A stretch of DNA of 64,000 bases, taken from the NCBI RefSeq assembly GCF_030445035.2, contig NC_080677.1, forward strand, positions 930,001-994,000. The letters are read 5' to 3'. The DNA is from Dasypus novemcinctus. Taxonomy: Eukaryota; Chordata; Mammalia; Cingulata; Dasypodidae. The notes under the pieces were generated by a model. That model did not search any database. It was not told where the DNA came from and worked only from the letters and a program-made list of their open reading frames with translations. Within the stretch, counting starts at the first letter, position 1; each line of letters begins with the position of its first letter. This document shows, in pieces, positions 8,379 to 18,155 of this stretch. The position numbers and the translations under genes are program-made.

Positions 8379-10680
8379 CTCTAGGCTAGTGAAGGCTAAT
8401 ATAGTTACTCCACTGGAAAGAGAAAGAAACGTGGCAACATTTGTGTTTTGTTTTATTTCCATGCTAATTCTGATTGGGCTTACTTAACCAAAATAATAAA
8501 ATTGGTACCAAGTTTTTATCAAGGTCTAAAGGAAGTTTTCGGTTTTAAATCAATAGTTTTATCCAGAACTTCAAGTCTCAGTTTAATCTTACAGTAATAA
8601 TCCAAAAATGTGTGTTAATGGTCTGTCTAAACTGCAAAGTGAAAACTTAACTACATTTATGCTGCTCAAGTTATTTTAACTGATTGCTGATAACTAATAA
8701 AAATGTTTCCAAGCACAAGCTTGCGTATTACAGGCAACATGAATTCCAGAAGAGATCTTGAAAGATATAATCTATGATGTGCTATATAACAGAGGATTCA
8801 AAAGTAGCTATACCAAGAAAGTAAGAATTATGAGTCAATTGTAAATGCATTGTATGTTTCTGTTAATGTGTTGTAATTGTTTTGTGTTTGTCTGTCTGTT
8901 CATTCAATGTCAGTGTATATTGTGATACCTCCGGATGGTAAATATAAATTAGTAGATATTTTTAAAAGAGCTCTATTCAAATGGCCAAAGATTAAATAAG
9001 TGCTTATATTAATACTTAAGTTTATTATATTAATACATAAGTTTAAATGTTAATAAGATATCTACAATAATAAAAATTGTAAGTCTTGATTAACAAAATT
9101 ACTATGCCTTTTCATAAAAAATGGTTCTTGCCTAGATTGAAATGAATAACTTATTTTTCTTCACAGGATAATATGAAGGATGCAAAACTTAAATGAATAT
9201 TAAAAAGGTTAAAAGTTTGTGACAATGCTAACTGAAATTTAATAAGTTTTTGCAAAAAGGTGTATTTTGTCCTAAAGTAGGATGGCTAATTTTCATAAAC
9301 TCTTGGAACTTAATTTGCATGTGGCAAATTGTAGAAGGTAGTGTAATAACTTTAAGTAAGGGAATGTGTTCTGTGAAGGTAAAAGTTGTCTTAAAATAAT
9401 ATAGTCTATATGGTTATAAATAATTATAAGAAGTTTAATGAAGCATTGTTTAAATTAAGGTATTTAAATGGCTAATTCCAAAAAGTAATTATTAAATATA
9501 TATAAAACTGAATTGATGATAATAAATAATAAAAGGTAATTTTATAACAGGAAAACTTGCTGGTGGCCAGTCTTCCCTGCAAACTGGCTTCTAGGGGACT
9601 GTTTCTGGTATTACATGCTACTAAGTATTTAAAGTGAAGAAAAGTTCATTATTTTAACAAGCTCATTTAGTGTTGATGGCAGTGATATGTTGTAAGAAGT
9701 TTGCCTGGTAACTTAGTATGTGGGATATATGGAATGTGTTTTTATTACTAAGGAAACAGGAGATGATTTCACCCTGAAATAAAATGATTGATTATTGAGA
9801 AAGAGTAAAATGTGGGACAAATGAATACTGAAAGTGTAGAAGGTTTGATAGGTCTGTCTATAAAGTTTGAAAAAGCCTTAGTATCAAGTAGTATGTATCA
9901 AAGTTAAAAATATTGTTCTTTTTCAAAGTCTCTGAAATCATTAATCTGTTCTGGTGAAAGTTTATATCCTGAATATCAGTATACAAAGAGTCTGTTTTAT
10001 CAAAACAGCTTCTTATGCTTTAATCTCATCATTTCCTCAGTGTTCAAGGAAGAAAGGGTCTTGTCTCTTTTAAAGGAAATAATGTTTAAACCAGCTTTCT
10101 AAAAATCAGATCCTGAAAAGCAGCTTTTTATTTCAAACTAATTATAAGAGATTTGTTCTTTTACCTTGGGAAAAAAAAAAATTAAAGTGATGGTTGAGTT
10201 CATTTAATATGTTATAAGTTAAATGAAAGGTGTTTTAAAGTGTTACAAAATTAACAAGTTTTTCTTTCCTTTAACCCTCTGTTAATTAAAGTTGTATGAA
10301 TAAAAGTTTTCTATAAATGCTTAAAAGTGTATAAAGTTACCAATATTTCAGCATAATATTACAGAGAAGTACAGTGTGGTTATTCATGGTTTTAATTATT
10401 ATAAAAGAGTATGTGTCACAGAAACAACCTCTTATCATAAATTAAACTAACAACACTAGTATGCAGCAATCCCAAACACTGCTAGTTTGTTGCAAAAAGT
10501 TAAAGTCCAGCTGTATTGCTATCACTTTGTTTTAAAACTTGCTAAGACTTTCTTTAGTTTCTTCTTGTACAAATCAAGCCAGCTGCATTCCTCTATCTAT
10601 AAAATACCCAAAAATAAACTTTTGCAGTACTTTTCAGGACTATGTGCATAGCCCAACCATCTTGTACAGTATTTACTAAT
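8353..10680 (+). other. AT-rich noncoding module in inner provirus
   Basis: Counterpart of 2768-4955, colinear from the AGGACAATGTAGCT word near 8367 to the TTTCAGGACTATGTGCATAGCCCAACC region near 10640. It keeps segments lost from the outer copy: about 39 bp near 8628-8666, about 40 bp near 8765-8805 and about 70 bp near 10300-10370. It has no long open frame. It lies between gag and RNase H, where pro and RT are expected. Confidence 0.85.
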
Positions 10681-10802
10681 AGTAATAGTAATAAATAGTA
10701 ATAAAAAGAACAGGCTTGGCAGACTCCATTCACGTCTGCTCAGTGTACTGAACTTGCTGCCATCATTAAGGTGTTAACAATATTTAAGGAACCTGCCTTT
10801 TC
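10681..10802 (+). pseudogene. pol: RNase H stub of inner provirus
   Basis: Homologous to 4975-5100 of the outer provirus, with the AGTAATAGTAATAAA, GAACAGGCTTGGCAGACTCC and CTGCCATCATTAAGGTG landmarks. The similarity stops near 10795, where sequence switches directly to env TM. The rest of RNase H, all of integrase and most of env are therefore deleted across this junction. Confidence 0.7.
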
Positions 10803-11120
10803 CTTCAGGAGGAATGCTGCTACTACATGAATGAATCTGGTATTGTTGAGCAAAATGTTAAGAAATTGTGAGAATTGTGGGAAGGAATACTGCCCTCCCA
10901 ATCAACTTCCTCATCTGCCTGGCTCACCTCCCCCCTCGTAACATGGCTAGGTCCCCTCCTCAGCCCCCTAATCACTTTCCTTTTAATCTGTGCATTTGCG
11001 CCTTGTCTCCTTAAATTTCTCCAAGAAAGGATGAAGCAAATTTCGGCCCACGTGATGTATCTTGCCACTGTTCGTCAATACCAGCCTATCTGGACCGAAG
11101 AACAAACAACCAGTCTTTGA
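10803..11120 (+). pseudogene. env: env TM C-terminal remnant, type-D/gamma type
   Basis: The frame opens with LQEECCYYMNESGIVEQNV, the CC end of the C-x6-CC motif that links TM to SU in gammaretroviral and type-D envelopes. A TGA at 10869-10871 interrupts it. The rest reads through WLGPLLSPLITFLLICAFAPCLLKFLQERM, the membrane-spanning segment and start of the cytoplasmic tail. SU, fusion peptide and most of the TM ectodomain are absent. This env type is different from the class II env of the outer provirus. Confidence 0.8.
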
Positions 11121-11424
11121 AAGTGCAAATTTCTTATGTTACCTTATCACCAACTGGTATTCTAATAGTGTTTCCTTTCCTTGCCTGTTTTCCCCGCCCA
11201 TGAACACCAGGGCCCTTATCGCAGCTAACCCTTCTCTGTTTAATTGATATAGCTGAACGGCTTCAGTAAGGGATTTAGCAGCTCATAAGGGCAGCGGGCA
11301 CCCTGGCTTAAACAGACCAGGGCAGGTGTGGCCTCACCCCCTAATCTCAGTATGTCATGCATGTCATGCGTGGTATAGGGCTCCCCATTATAGCTTGCTG
11401 TAATTGCAAGCCATCTGTTGCTGA
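11121..11424 (+). other. Env 3' flank of inner provirus, no gene
   Basis: Noncoding 3' region between env and the CTE. There is a small repeat GTCATGCATGTCATGCG near 11345. Nothing else is recognisable. Confidence 0.4.
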
Positions 11425-11600
11425 GGCGCTGGACTGGTTAGCCAATGACGGGCAACTGGGCTGACCCATCAGTCAACCTAAGACAGGGAGGTGGCCTTTT
11501 GCTGCCATGATTCCCAATGACGGGTAAGATTGATCGCATACCGGGTAAGACAATCACTTACCGGGTGCAGCCCCGACCTAAGACAGGCACAGGCCCCCTT
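11425..11600 (+). promoter_or_regulatory. Constitutive transport element (CTE)-like RNA element
   Basis: Two half elements are present. The first pairs AGCCAATGACGGGCAACT (11440) with AACCTAAGACAGGG (11475-11488). The second pairs CCAATGACGGGTAAG (11514-11528) with GACCTAAGACAGGC (11575-11588). Words, duplication and location between env and the 3' LTR match the CTE of Mason-Pfizer-type viruses, which binds NXF1/TAP through two symmetric internal loops to export unspliced RNA. A hairpin GGTAAG-ACAATCA-CTTACC (11544-11562) could form the apical stem. Motif-level recognition; folding has not been computed. Confidence 0.85.
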
Positions 11601-11706
11601 TCAGCACGGGAGCACCTTGCAGCTGCATGCCACTACTGAAAATAAGCCCTGCTCTATCATGAGCCATCGCCGGCTGTTCCTTTCTTCAATTCAAAACTCA
11701 TTAAAT

Positions 11707-11720
11707 AGAAAAGGGGGACC
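11707..11720 (+). other. Polypurine tract of inner provirus
   Basis: AGAAAAGGGGGACC abuts the 3' LTR start at 11721, the position of the plus-strand primer. Confidence 0.85.
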
Positions 11721-12180
11721 TGTAGGGAGCCACCCGCTGTGAGACCTATTTACAGCCTCCCACAACATGGCGGATCTCACAACATGGCGGAGTTCACAAA
11801 TCTGCCCTGTCATTTCCTTATTCTTCTTCCTCCCTGCTTCGTTCTCCCCTTCCCGCTACAACTCAGGTGATCACAGCAATACGCATGCGCGAGGCATGAA
11901 ACTCCGCAGGTTTGGCGCGAACACTCGGCCAATCCCTTCCTTGGATGCCTGTCACCTGTGAGACTAGCCTATCACCTGTGGACATGTTCCCTTCCCTCAG
12001 TATATATTCCCATGTTTTACCCCCAATAAACGAGGCTTGATCAGAATCCTGTCTTGCCTCCATTCTTCGTGTCTCTTGTCCCCGTTTCTGTGTCGTCTGC
12101 TTTGTTTCTAGATTCGCCGAACTTGGTGGGACAGGAGACGTCCTGTCGTATTGGCCTGGCCTGCGGACGGGTCCGGGTCA
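11721..12180 (+). repeat. Inner provirus 3' LTR, 460 bp
   Basis: Same ends, TATA/AATAAA pair and double CATGGCGG sites as the 5' copy. Differences by eye: one T/G transversion near the start and six C/T or A/G changes, mostly in CpG context. An open frame crossing from here into the outer env begins without an ATG and is a by-product of the insertion. Confidence 0.96.
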
Positions 12181-12186
12181 GGTATG
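12181..12186. repeat. Target site duplication GGTATG, right copy
   Basis: Identical to 6680-6685; returns to outer env sequence. Confidence 0.95.
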
Positions 12187-13268
12187 GTCTAAATAGTAAA
12201 GGACTGCAAATTAGTAATATGCAATATCCATTTCATGAATCCTTAAATCATGATGAAAAAATAAATTTTACTAAAAATAATAGTGTTTGGAAACAGAAAG
12301 GGAAATGGATCCCTTTTCCATGGTGTAATGTTACATCTATACATATTCAAAGGAACTTATGGAAAGTTTTTCTAGAAATAGCTCCTACTATAGAATGGAT
12401 TGGGAATAATAGTAAGTATGGTCAGCATTTGCATTTAAATCAAATTCATCATCTTCAGGCGTGTGTAAGAGATCCTTATGTGTTTGTGGTTGGAAAATTA
12501 ACTATAACCAAGAATGCTCTATTTTATAAAAGAGGGGCCTTGCATACTTATTTGTCTGAGAACATTTTACAGAATGGAGATTTCATTACAATGGCTTGAA
12601 GGCAGCGGGGAGTGTGGATTCCAGTGCAACTGAACCGAATTTGGCAATTTGGAGAGTCAACTGCTGTTCCATATGGCTTGAGAAATCCTGAAGCACTCGA
12701 AGCAATTTGTGGGACTGATAATAGCTGGCATACTAGGACTGATTGGTGCCATTGCAGCTGCTGCTACAGCTACTGTGACCTTGCATGAGACGGTGCAGAC
12801 TCAACAATACATGCATGAATGGCATAAGAATGCTAGTGACTTATGGCATAGTCAAGAACATATTGATGAAGAATTAAACAGTAGAGTTAGTGATTTAGAA
12901 TCAGCAGTTTTACACCTTGAAGACCAAGTATATAACTTAAACTTACTTAGGGGATTGAAATGTGATTGGAATGAAAGTAACTTTTGTATTACTCCACTTG
13001 CTTATAATAATTCTATATTTGATTAGGAAAAGATTAAAAATCATTTAAAACGTCATAAAAAATAGAAGAATTACAGAAAAAGATATTAGAAATGTCTCAT
13101 AATCAGATTTATGTAGCTGAAGATAAGGCTATCTTTAATGATTTAATTTCTCATATTAATAAGTTTAATCCAGTAGATTGGTGGAAGTCTCAGCATTTTT
13201 TATCAGCATTAGGAATAGGACTTTGTGTATTAATCTTGTTGCTTATTGTGGTTGCTTGTCTGGGATGA
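12187..13268 (+). pseudogene. env: env of outer provirus, 3' part (SU end and TM)
   Basis: The surface subunit continues to 12599, where TGA stops it. After a frameshifted linker with a putative SU/TM junction near 12600-12710, TM starts with a fusion-peptide-like hydrophobic stretch (GLIGAIAAAATATVTL). An ectodomain helix with HIDEELNSRVSDLESAVLHL and CDWNESNFCITP follows. A TAG at 13024 and a further frameshift precede the membrane span (LGIGLCVLILLLIVVACLG) ending at 13268. The type is class II betaretroviral TM. At least three disabling lesions plus the inner insertion exclude an intact envelope. Confidence 0.82.
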
Positions 13269-13339
13269 GAAATATGCCAAAAACTGCGCCATGTCAATGC
13301 GATGGGACAAGCTAACAATTTGGTACTTGCTAAAACCCT

Positions 13340-13434
13340 GATATAATTCCTCATGGTCAGAGCACTTGGCTGGTAGTCAATGATGGGTAAGACTCTCAGA
13401 GGAGGGCAACCTAAGACAGGCACAGTCACCTGAC
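13340..13434 (+). promoter_or_regulatory. CTE-like half element in outer provirus
   Basis: CAATGATGGGTAAG (13378-13391) and AACCTAAGACAGGC (13408-13421) repeat the two paired motifs of the inner CTE, but only one pair is present. The location between env and the 3' LTR is the same. It may be a minimal or decayed export element. Confidence 0.6.
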
Positions 13435-13453
13435 TAAAACAAAAAGGGGGATA
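13435..13453 (+). other. Polypurine tract of outer provirus
   Basis: CTAAAACAAAAAGGGGGATA-type purine run directly before the LTR start TGTGGG at 13454. Confidence 0.8.
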
Positions 13454-13887
13454 TGTGGGAAACAAAGGCATGTTGTTTCCATGGAAGCAAGTTACTTTCT
13501 GACCACTGGGTCATGCTGTCCCTGGAGATGTACGTGCAGGTGGCTAATCTCTCTGGGAAACATAACTTTTCAGCAGAACCCAGACTTGATATCTCAAGTA
13601 ACCTGGGCAACAAGATTTATGAGTATACTTGTTTCAATAACATAATAGAACATCTTAGGCTTTAGTTACTCTCTTATCCACTGTGCACTGTGTTTTCATT
13701 AACAAAGTTATGGGAATAGTTAGCTAGAATAGTTGCTAGTTCTCATGGTTGCTTGGGGTATATAAAGAAGCCCCTGATGTTAATAAACTTGTCTGATGAG
13801 CTTGAGAAATCAATGCTCTCAGAACCCCTGATCCCAATCTCTCTTTGTCTTTCATTCCCGATACCCTTCGGGTCCGTCACTCCAACA
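13454..13887 (+). repeat. Outer provirus 3' LTR, 434 bp
   Basis: Partner of 1348-1781 with 8 differences, concentrated near both ends. It ends CCAACA and is followed by the second CAAACT. Confidence 0.95.
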
Positions 13888-14450
13888 CAAACTCACTACC
13901 TAACTACCCACTATCCACAATCCACTATACACCTGCTCATTACCTACTTTCCTACATAACCACCTTAACCATAAATTAGAGGGTTTGAGGGTTAGAAGGT
14001 TACAACTCACAGGAATTATCTATCCCCTATGAACTCACTACTCTGTGCCCAACCCTTTCTCTACCCACCCCTTCCATACCACCACTCGTCACCTCATCTC
14101 TGTCAGTTACCCACTCTTAATTATCCTTGCCACCACCTCCCTCAGTAACTACCTATCTTCACACCCATTCACTACTTGTCCCATACATACTCACTATTCA
14201 CTACCTACACCTAATCTACACCCACTCACTTCTTACCAGATGCCTTACAATCACTTTCTCCTCATACCAATTGTATACCCACTTACCACCTACCCAGCCT
14301 CTAACCCTTGCCCCATATCTATTCATTGCCAACCCATGCATTACCTTCTCCCTACCAACTACCTCCCAATCTCAGCCACTTGCTACTTATCCTTGCCCCA
14401 ACACACTCATTAATTACTTTCATAACTTATCCTACATTCCCAGTGGATAA
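13888..14450. repeat. CACTACC-type low-complexity tract, right part
   Basis: The first six bases are the target duplication CAAACT. The rest is pyrimidine-rich with many CACTACC, CCTACC and ACCCACTCAC words. Its open frames are compositional, since two overlapping frames stay open only because stops are rare in this sequence. Confidence 0.6.
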
Positions 14451-14507
14451 TAATTTACTTATTCAATTCAATCATTTTATACATCTATATAATCTATTTT
14501 CTATCTT

Positions 14508-14510
<3 letters not shown>

Positions 14511-14552
<42 letters not shown>

Positions 14553-14577
14553 CATCCATCCATCCATCCATCCATCT
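14511..14577. repeat. Compound microsatellite (TCTA)n (CATC)n
   Basis: About ten TCTA units are followed by six CATC units, a simple compound microsatellite likely to vary in length. Confidence 0.92.
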
Positions 14578-14989
14578 TCTTTAGCATTTTAATGGGGAAT
14601 TTGGAAAGGGCATTTCACTCTATCAGCTACTCAATGTTTTAAAACAGGACTCCGATATTATACTAATTTATTTAAAACTGCTGTGAGTGAACCACGGAAG
14701 CTTTTGCATATCATGAGTTAATGTCTTACACTCTAGAAATGTTCTTTTTTCTCTTATCCTACATGAGTCTCATGTAAACGTACAAACATACTCAAGATAT
14801 AGGCAGAACCATGCCCTTATGATTGATTAGAGAACCACATGTAGAACATGTTGTGGCTATGAGTTTTAAATAATAAACTTTTAAAATGCCATGTTGAAAA
14901 TTATTTAGTACTAGTAACATCCTTTTGTCATGTGGTGAACTGTGTTATAATTAAATGATTGTTAAAATTGTGTAAATTTTTGGTTATTT

Positions 14990-15420
14990 CCTTTTTTATT
15001 AAAGAAGTTGTGGGTTTACATAACAATCATCCATAAATACAGGATTCCGATATACTGCTCTATTATTAACACCTTGCATTGGTATGGTACACTTATTACA
15101 ATTGGTGAAAGCACACTTTTATAACTGTACTATTAACTACAGTTCATGGCTTAATTTAAATTTCACTGTGTTGTGCAGTTCCATGGATTTTTTAAATTTT
15201 AATTTGTTCTAGTAAAATATAAAACCTAAAATTACCTCTTTTAACCATATTCAAATATATAATTTAGTGCTGTTAATTACATTCACAATGTTGTGCTACC
15301 ATCACCACCATCCATCAACAAAACTTTTCCATCGTCTCAAATAGAAAATTGTACATTTTAAGCCTTAATATGTTATATTATAAATAAATGATTGTTGAAA
15401 ATAGTTTAAATTATTGGTTA
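14990..15420 (-). mobile_element. L1 3' UTR fragments, old
   Basis: Two pieces with the usual words of L1 3' ends read on the minus strand: TTACAATTGGTGAAAGCACA, and TAATTACATTCACAATGTTGTGC followed by ACCATCACCACCATCCATC. They are heavily diverged and carry no ORF2 sequence. Confidence 0.6.
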
Positions 15421-15589
15421 TTTCCTTGTTCTGTCCTAAGCCATATTGTTGAAGTATATCACAAATAATCATTTGGAGGACTGATGCCAATTATAAGCTG
15501 GTAGAAGAACACAGGCAGTCTTTCTCCCTTCCCCTAGGAACTGAAATTTTTTTAAAGCAAAATAATTTGACCCAGACATGAAAAATAGA

Positions 15590-16310
15590 CTGTCCTTTTT
15601 TTGTTGTTTGTTTTTTATTTTATTTTATTCTGAAAGAAGCTTTAGATTATATAAACGTTATATCGAAAATATAGGGGATTCCCATATACTCCACCCTTCC
15701 CCTCCCCAAACTTTTCTCCATTACTAACAGGATAGTGTGGTACATTTGTTACAATTGATGAACACAAATTGAAGTATTGCTACTAATCATGGACTATAGT
15801 TTACAAAATAGTTTACACTTTGTACAGCACAAGTTTATCAGTTTTGACAGACTGTGTAATGGCCTATATCCTTCACTTCAGTGTCATGCAGAACAATTCC
15901 AATGTCCCCCAAACGCCCCCTGTTACCCCTGTTCTTCCCTCTCCTTCCCCTCAGAACCTCTGGTAGCCACTGCCTCTGTATTAATGTTACAAGTCCTTCC
16001 ACTGCTAGAATAATAAGTCTACTTTAGCCAGTAGTTTCATCCCCACCCCCTTATGTTTGTTCATTTCTCAGTCTTGAGGATTTGGGGATGGTGATGTGCA
16101 CTCTGTTTCTGATTAAGAGGGGCTTAGAGCCCATGAGGCAGGTGGATGGAGCGGTCTTGCTAGCAGTTGTAGATACTCTCTGTTTTGGGGGATGGGCATT
16201 GTCCGTCACCATTGTTTTGTTAGTTGTCCTGGATGAGTCCAGTGAACTGGAGGGCAGGTGTTGGCTGCAATTCTGCTGAGATTCAGGACTCACCTGGCAT
16301 ATGAACAGAC
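15590..16310 (-). mobile_element. L1 3' UTR fragment
   Basis: Minus-strand L1 tail. After a T-rich start it has GGGATTCCCATATACTCCACCC, GTGGTACATTTGTTACAATTG, CATGGACTATAGTTTAC and GGATTTGGGGATGGTGATG-like words. The same family recurs at 35.1, 37.3 and 38.3 kb. Open frames within it are not genes. Confidence 0.75.
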
Positions 16311-17960
16311 CAAAGATTTAAGAAAAATAGCCTCTCCTTTAATTCCTTTTTCTTGGCTGTTGATAGAATAAACTTACTGATTTCCCATTTTTTTTGTGAA
16401 GTCTCTTTTGGCTTCGGTAAATAAAATTTAAACAGCATTTAGTTAAGAAGAATCAAAAATATTAGACTACAATTTCTTGTGACAATTGTTTCCTATAAAG
16501 TCCTCTCTCTTCACTCCCTCTTCCTCACAGATTGTGCAATGTTGAATTGATAGAAGAGGCTTCTTTTGAACACGGTTCTTATAGACAGTGTTTGCATTTG
16601 AGAGGGACTAAGCATGCCATGGTCCCGGCTCTCAGCTGTTTGAGATGATATCTCATGCAAGAGAGAATACACTCTTTCAGGCTCAATTACCCTTCTATGT
16701 TTATTATGTAACCTAGGGCTGGAGATCGTAATTATAGACTCATAATTTAAAGGGATGGATTCCAAGTTCCTTACACATACCAACAGATTTGATAAAATTA
16801 GCTTTATTTAAAAGTTGTAGTCAGTTTCAGAAGAATTTACCAGAGAAAATTCTAACATTAGTGATTTATATCAAAGTTTAAAACAAGAGGTGAAATATTA
16901 TTTTCAAGTTAAGGGGGAATAGGTTTTCTTTACAAGTGTTCTAAATAAAATGTCATAAGCCCTCAAATTTGGCGGAATATTTCAGAGTTGGTTGCTTCAC
17001 CCTGCACCTGTTTGGCATCTCTCTGTGTGTCTGATAGTTTTGTGATTCTGGGTTTCATTCACAGCACATCTGCTCTGAGGTTTTGTCCTTGAGTTTCAAT
17101 AAGCTTTGTCCCTCCAGGTGTCATCCCATAGCTCTTCCATTACTCACCCACCTAGTAAGCATTGATTAAAAGCTAAAAATATGTCCATTTCATACTTCGA
17201 AAAATAGTGGTATTGCAAAAAGTCTATAGCACATAATTTCACACTGTTTATAATTATTTTTGGTTTATGGGCTGTTAAGGATGCATTTCTGCAAATTTCT
17301 AGAAATGCATAATTCCAAATGACATGATCTTCTTAAAGTATTTAAAAATGATCATTGTGGTAATATTTTTTGCTTTTACCACCATGTATGATAACAAAGA
17401 CAGGAAATTTAGTGTTTTATATATCTGAGAAAGTCAGAATTTGTTTACTTGAATGTGGAGCGACCAGCTGTCCAGGCTTTCCTGGAACTGAGTCAGCTAG
17501 GGCAGGGGATTTTCAGCCCTAAAAACCAAGACGGCTGGTTACCCATTTCTACCACTATTGTCTCTTTCCTCCACCCCCTTGTTCCCCCAAACCATCCAGC
17601 ATGATCTTGATGGAAAAAGCCACCCATACAGCGAGATCTAAACTTCATGTTGCTGTTTATATGCTGAGCTTAGTGCTAAACATCTGTATATCACTTGTCA
17701 TTCGGAGTTTGTTTTTTCTCTTGCCCCATTTATCTAATGATTCAATTAGATTCATATTTGGTTCTGATCTTTATGATGGGACTTAAATCTTGGTTGACTT
17801 GTTTAACAACCCAGTTCTCTGCAGGGACTAGAACAAAGCTGTTAAAACCGCTGAGCTTGTCGAGGCCCTAAACCTGTCTCACCCTTTCCAATAAGGCTTT
17901 ACTCCCGACTCCTTGAATTTCTTCATCCACCCATTTCCTAGTTGAACCTTTACTTCTACC
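16311..17960. other. No recognisable feature
   Basis: AT-rich sequence with no open frame above about 90 codons, no repeat family I can name and no RNA gene motif. Confidence 0.5.
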
Positions 17961-17962
17961 TC

Positions 17963-18155
17963 AGTGGTTTTCGAACTTTATGTCCATAGGAATCTCCTGG
18001 ACCATTTTTTAACACCGTTTTCTGGGCTCCATCTCGAGAGATTCTGTTTCAATAAGCCACAGAGAGGCCCGTGGGTGTCAGTTCTAACAAGCTCGCAGGT
18101 GAAACTGACATTCCTGGTCCAGGGACACACTTTGAGAGGCACTGCTTTGGATCAA
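17963..18155. mobile_element. MER5-like hAT (Charlie) remnant
   Basis: Starts AGTGGTTTTCGAACTTTATG and ends TTTGAGAGGCACTGCTT. These fit the complementary ends of the MER5 family (a CAGTGGTTCTCAAA-type end), with the middle AATAAGCCACAGAGAGGCC-like filler. It is an old non-autonomous DNA transposon and codes for nothing. Confidence 0.6.

Larger units (their letters stand above)
6686..12180 (+). mobile_element. Inner betaretroviral provirus, type-D-like, 5.5 kb
   Basis: A complete but internally deleted provirus inserted in the env of the outer provirus in the same orientation. Order: 460-bp LTR, primer binding site, leader with tandem repeats, splice donor, gag start, gag with late domain and capsid, AT-rich noncoding module, RNase H stub, env TM end, CTE, polypurine tract, 460-bp LTR. 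The LTRs differ at 7 of 460 positions by eye count (about 1.5%), mostly CpG/TpG changes, so the insertion is recent. Gag has stops and frameshifts, pol is nearly all missing and env keeps only the TM end. Any movement would have needed proteins from another element. Confidence 0.95.
1348..13887 (+). mobile_element. Outer class II endogenous provirus, interrupted by a second provirus
   Basis: A betaretrovirus-like provirus with order LTR, Lys-type primer binding site, gag matrix remnant, AT-rich noncoding module, RNase H and integrase, env, CTE-like half element, polypurine tract, LTR. The two LTRs are each 434 bp and differ at 8 positions by eye count (about 1.8%). Without the 5.5-kb inner insertion the element is about 7.0 kb. 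Protease and most of reverse transcriptase are missing, and gag, pol and env all carry stops or frameshifts, so it is not able to replicate by itself. The intact 6-bp duplications show it is still in its original integration site. Confidence 0.94.

Noticed and set aside
12054-12599. 181-codon frame crossing from the inner 3' LTR into outer env, as a possible chimeric gene
   Set aside because: It has no ATG at its start in the LTR, arises from the insertion point, and ends in a stop within decayed env.
6143-13268. A domesticated, syncytin-like env
   Set aside because: Multiple stops and frameshifts plus a 5.5-kb insertion; no intact coding path remains on this copy.
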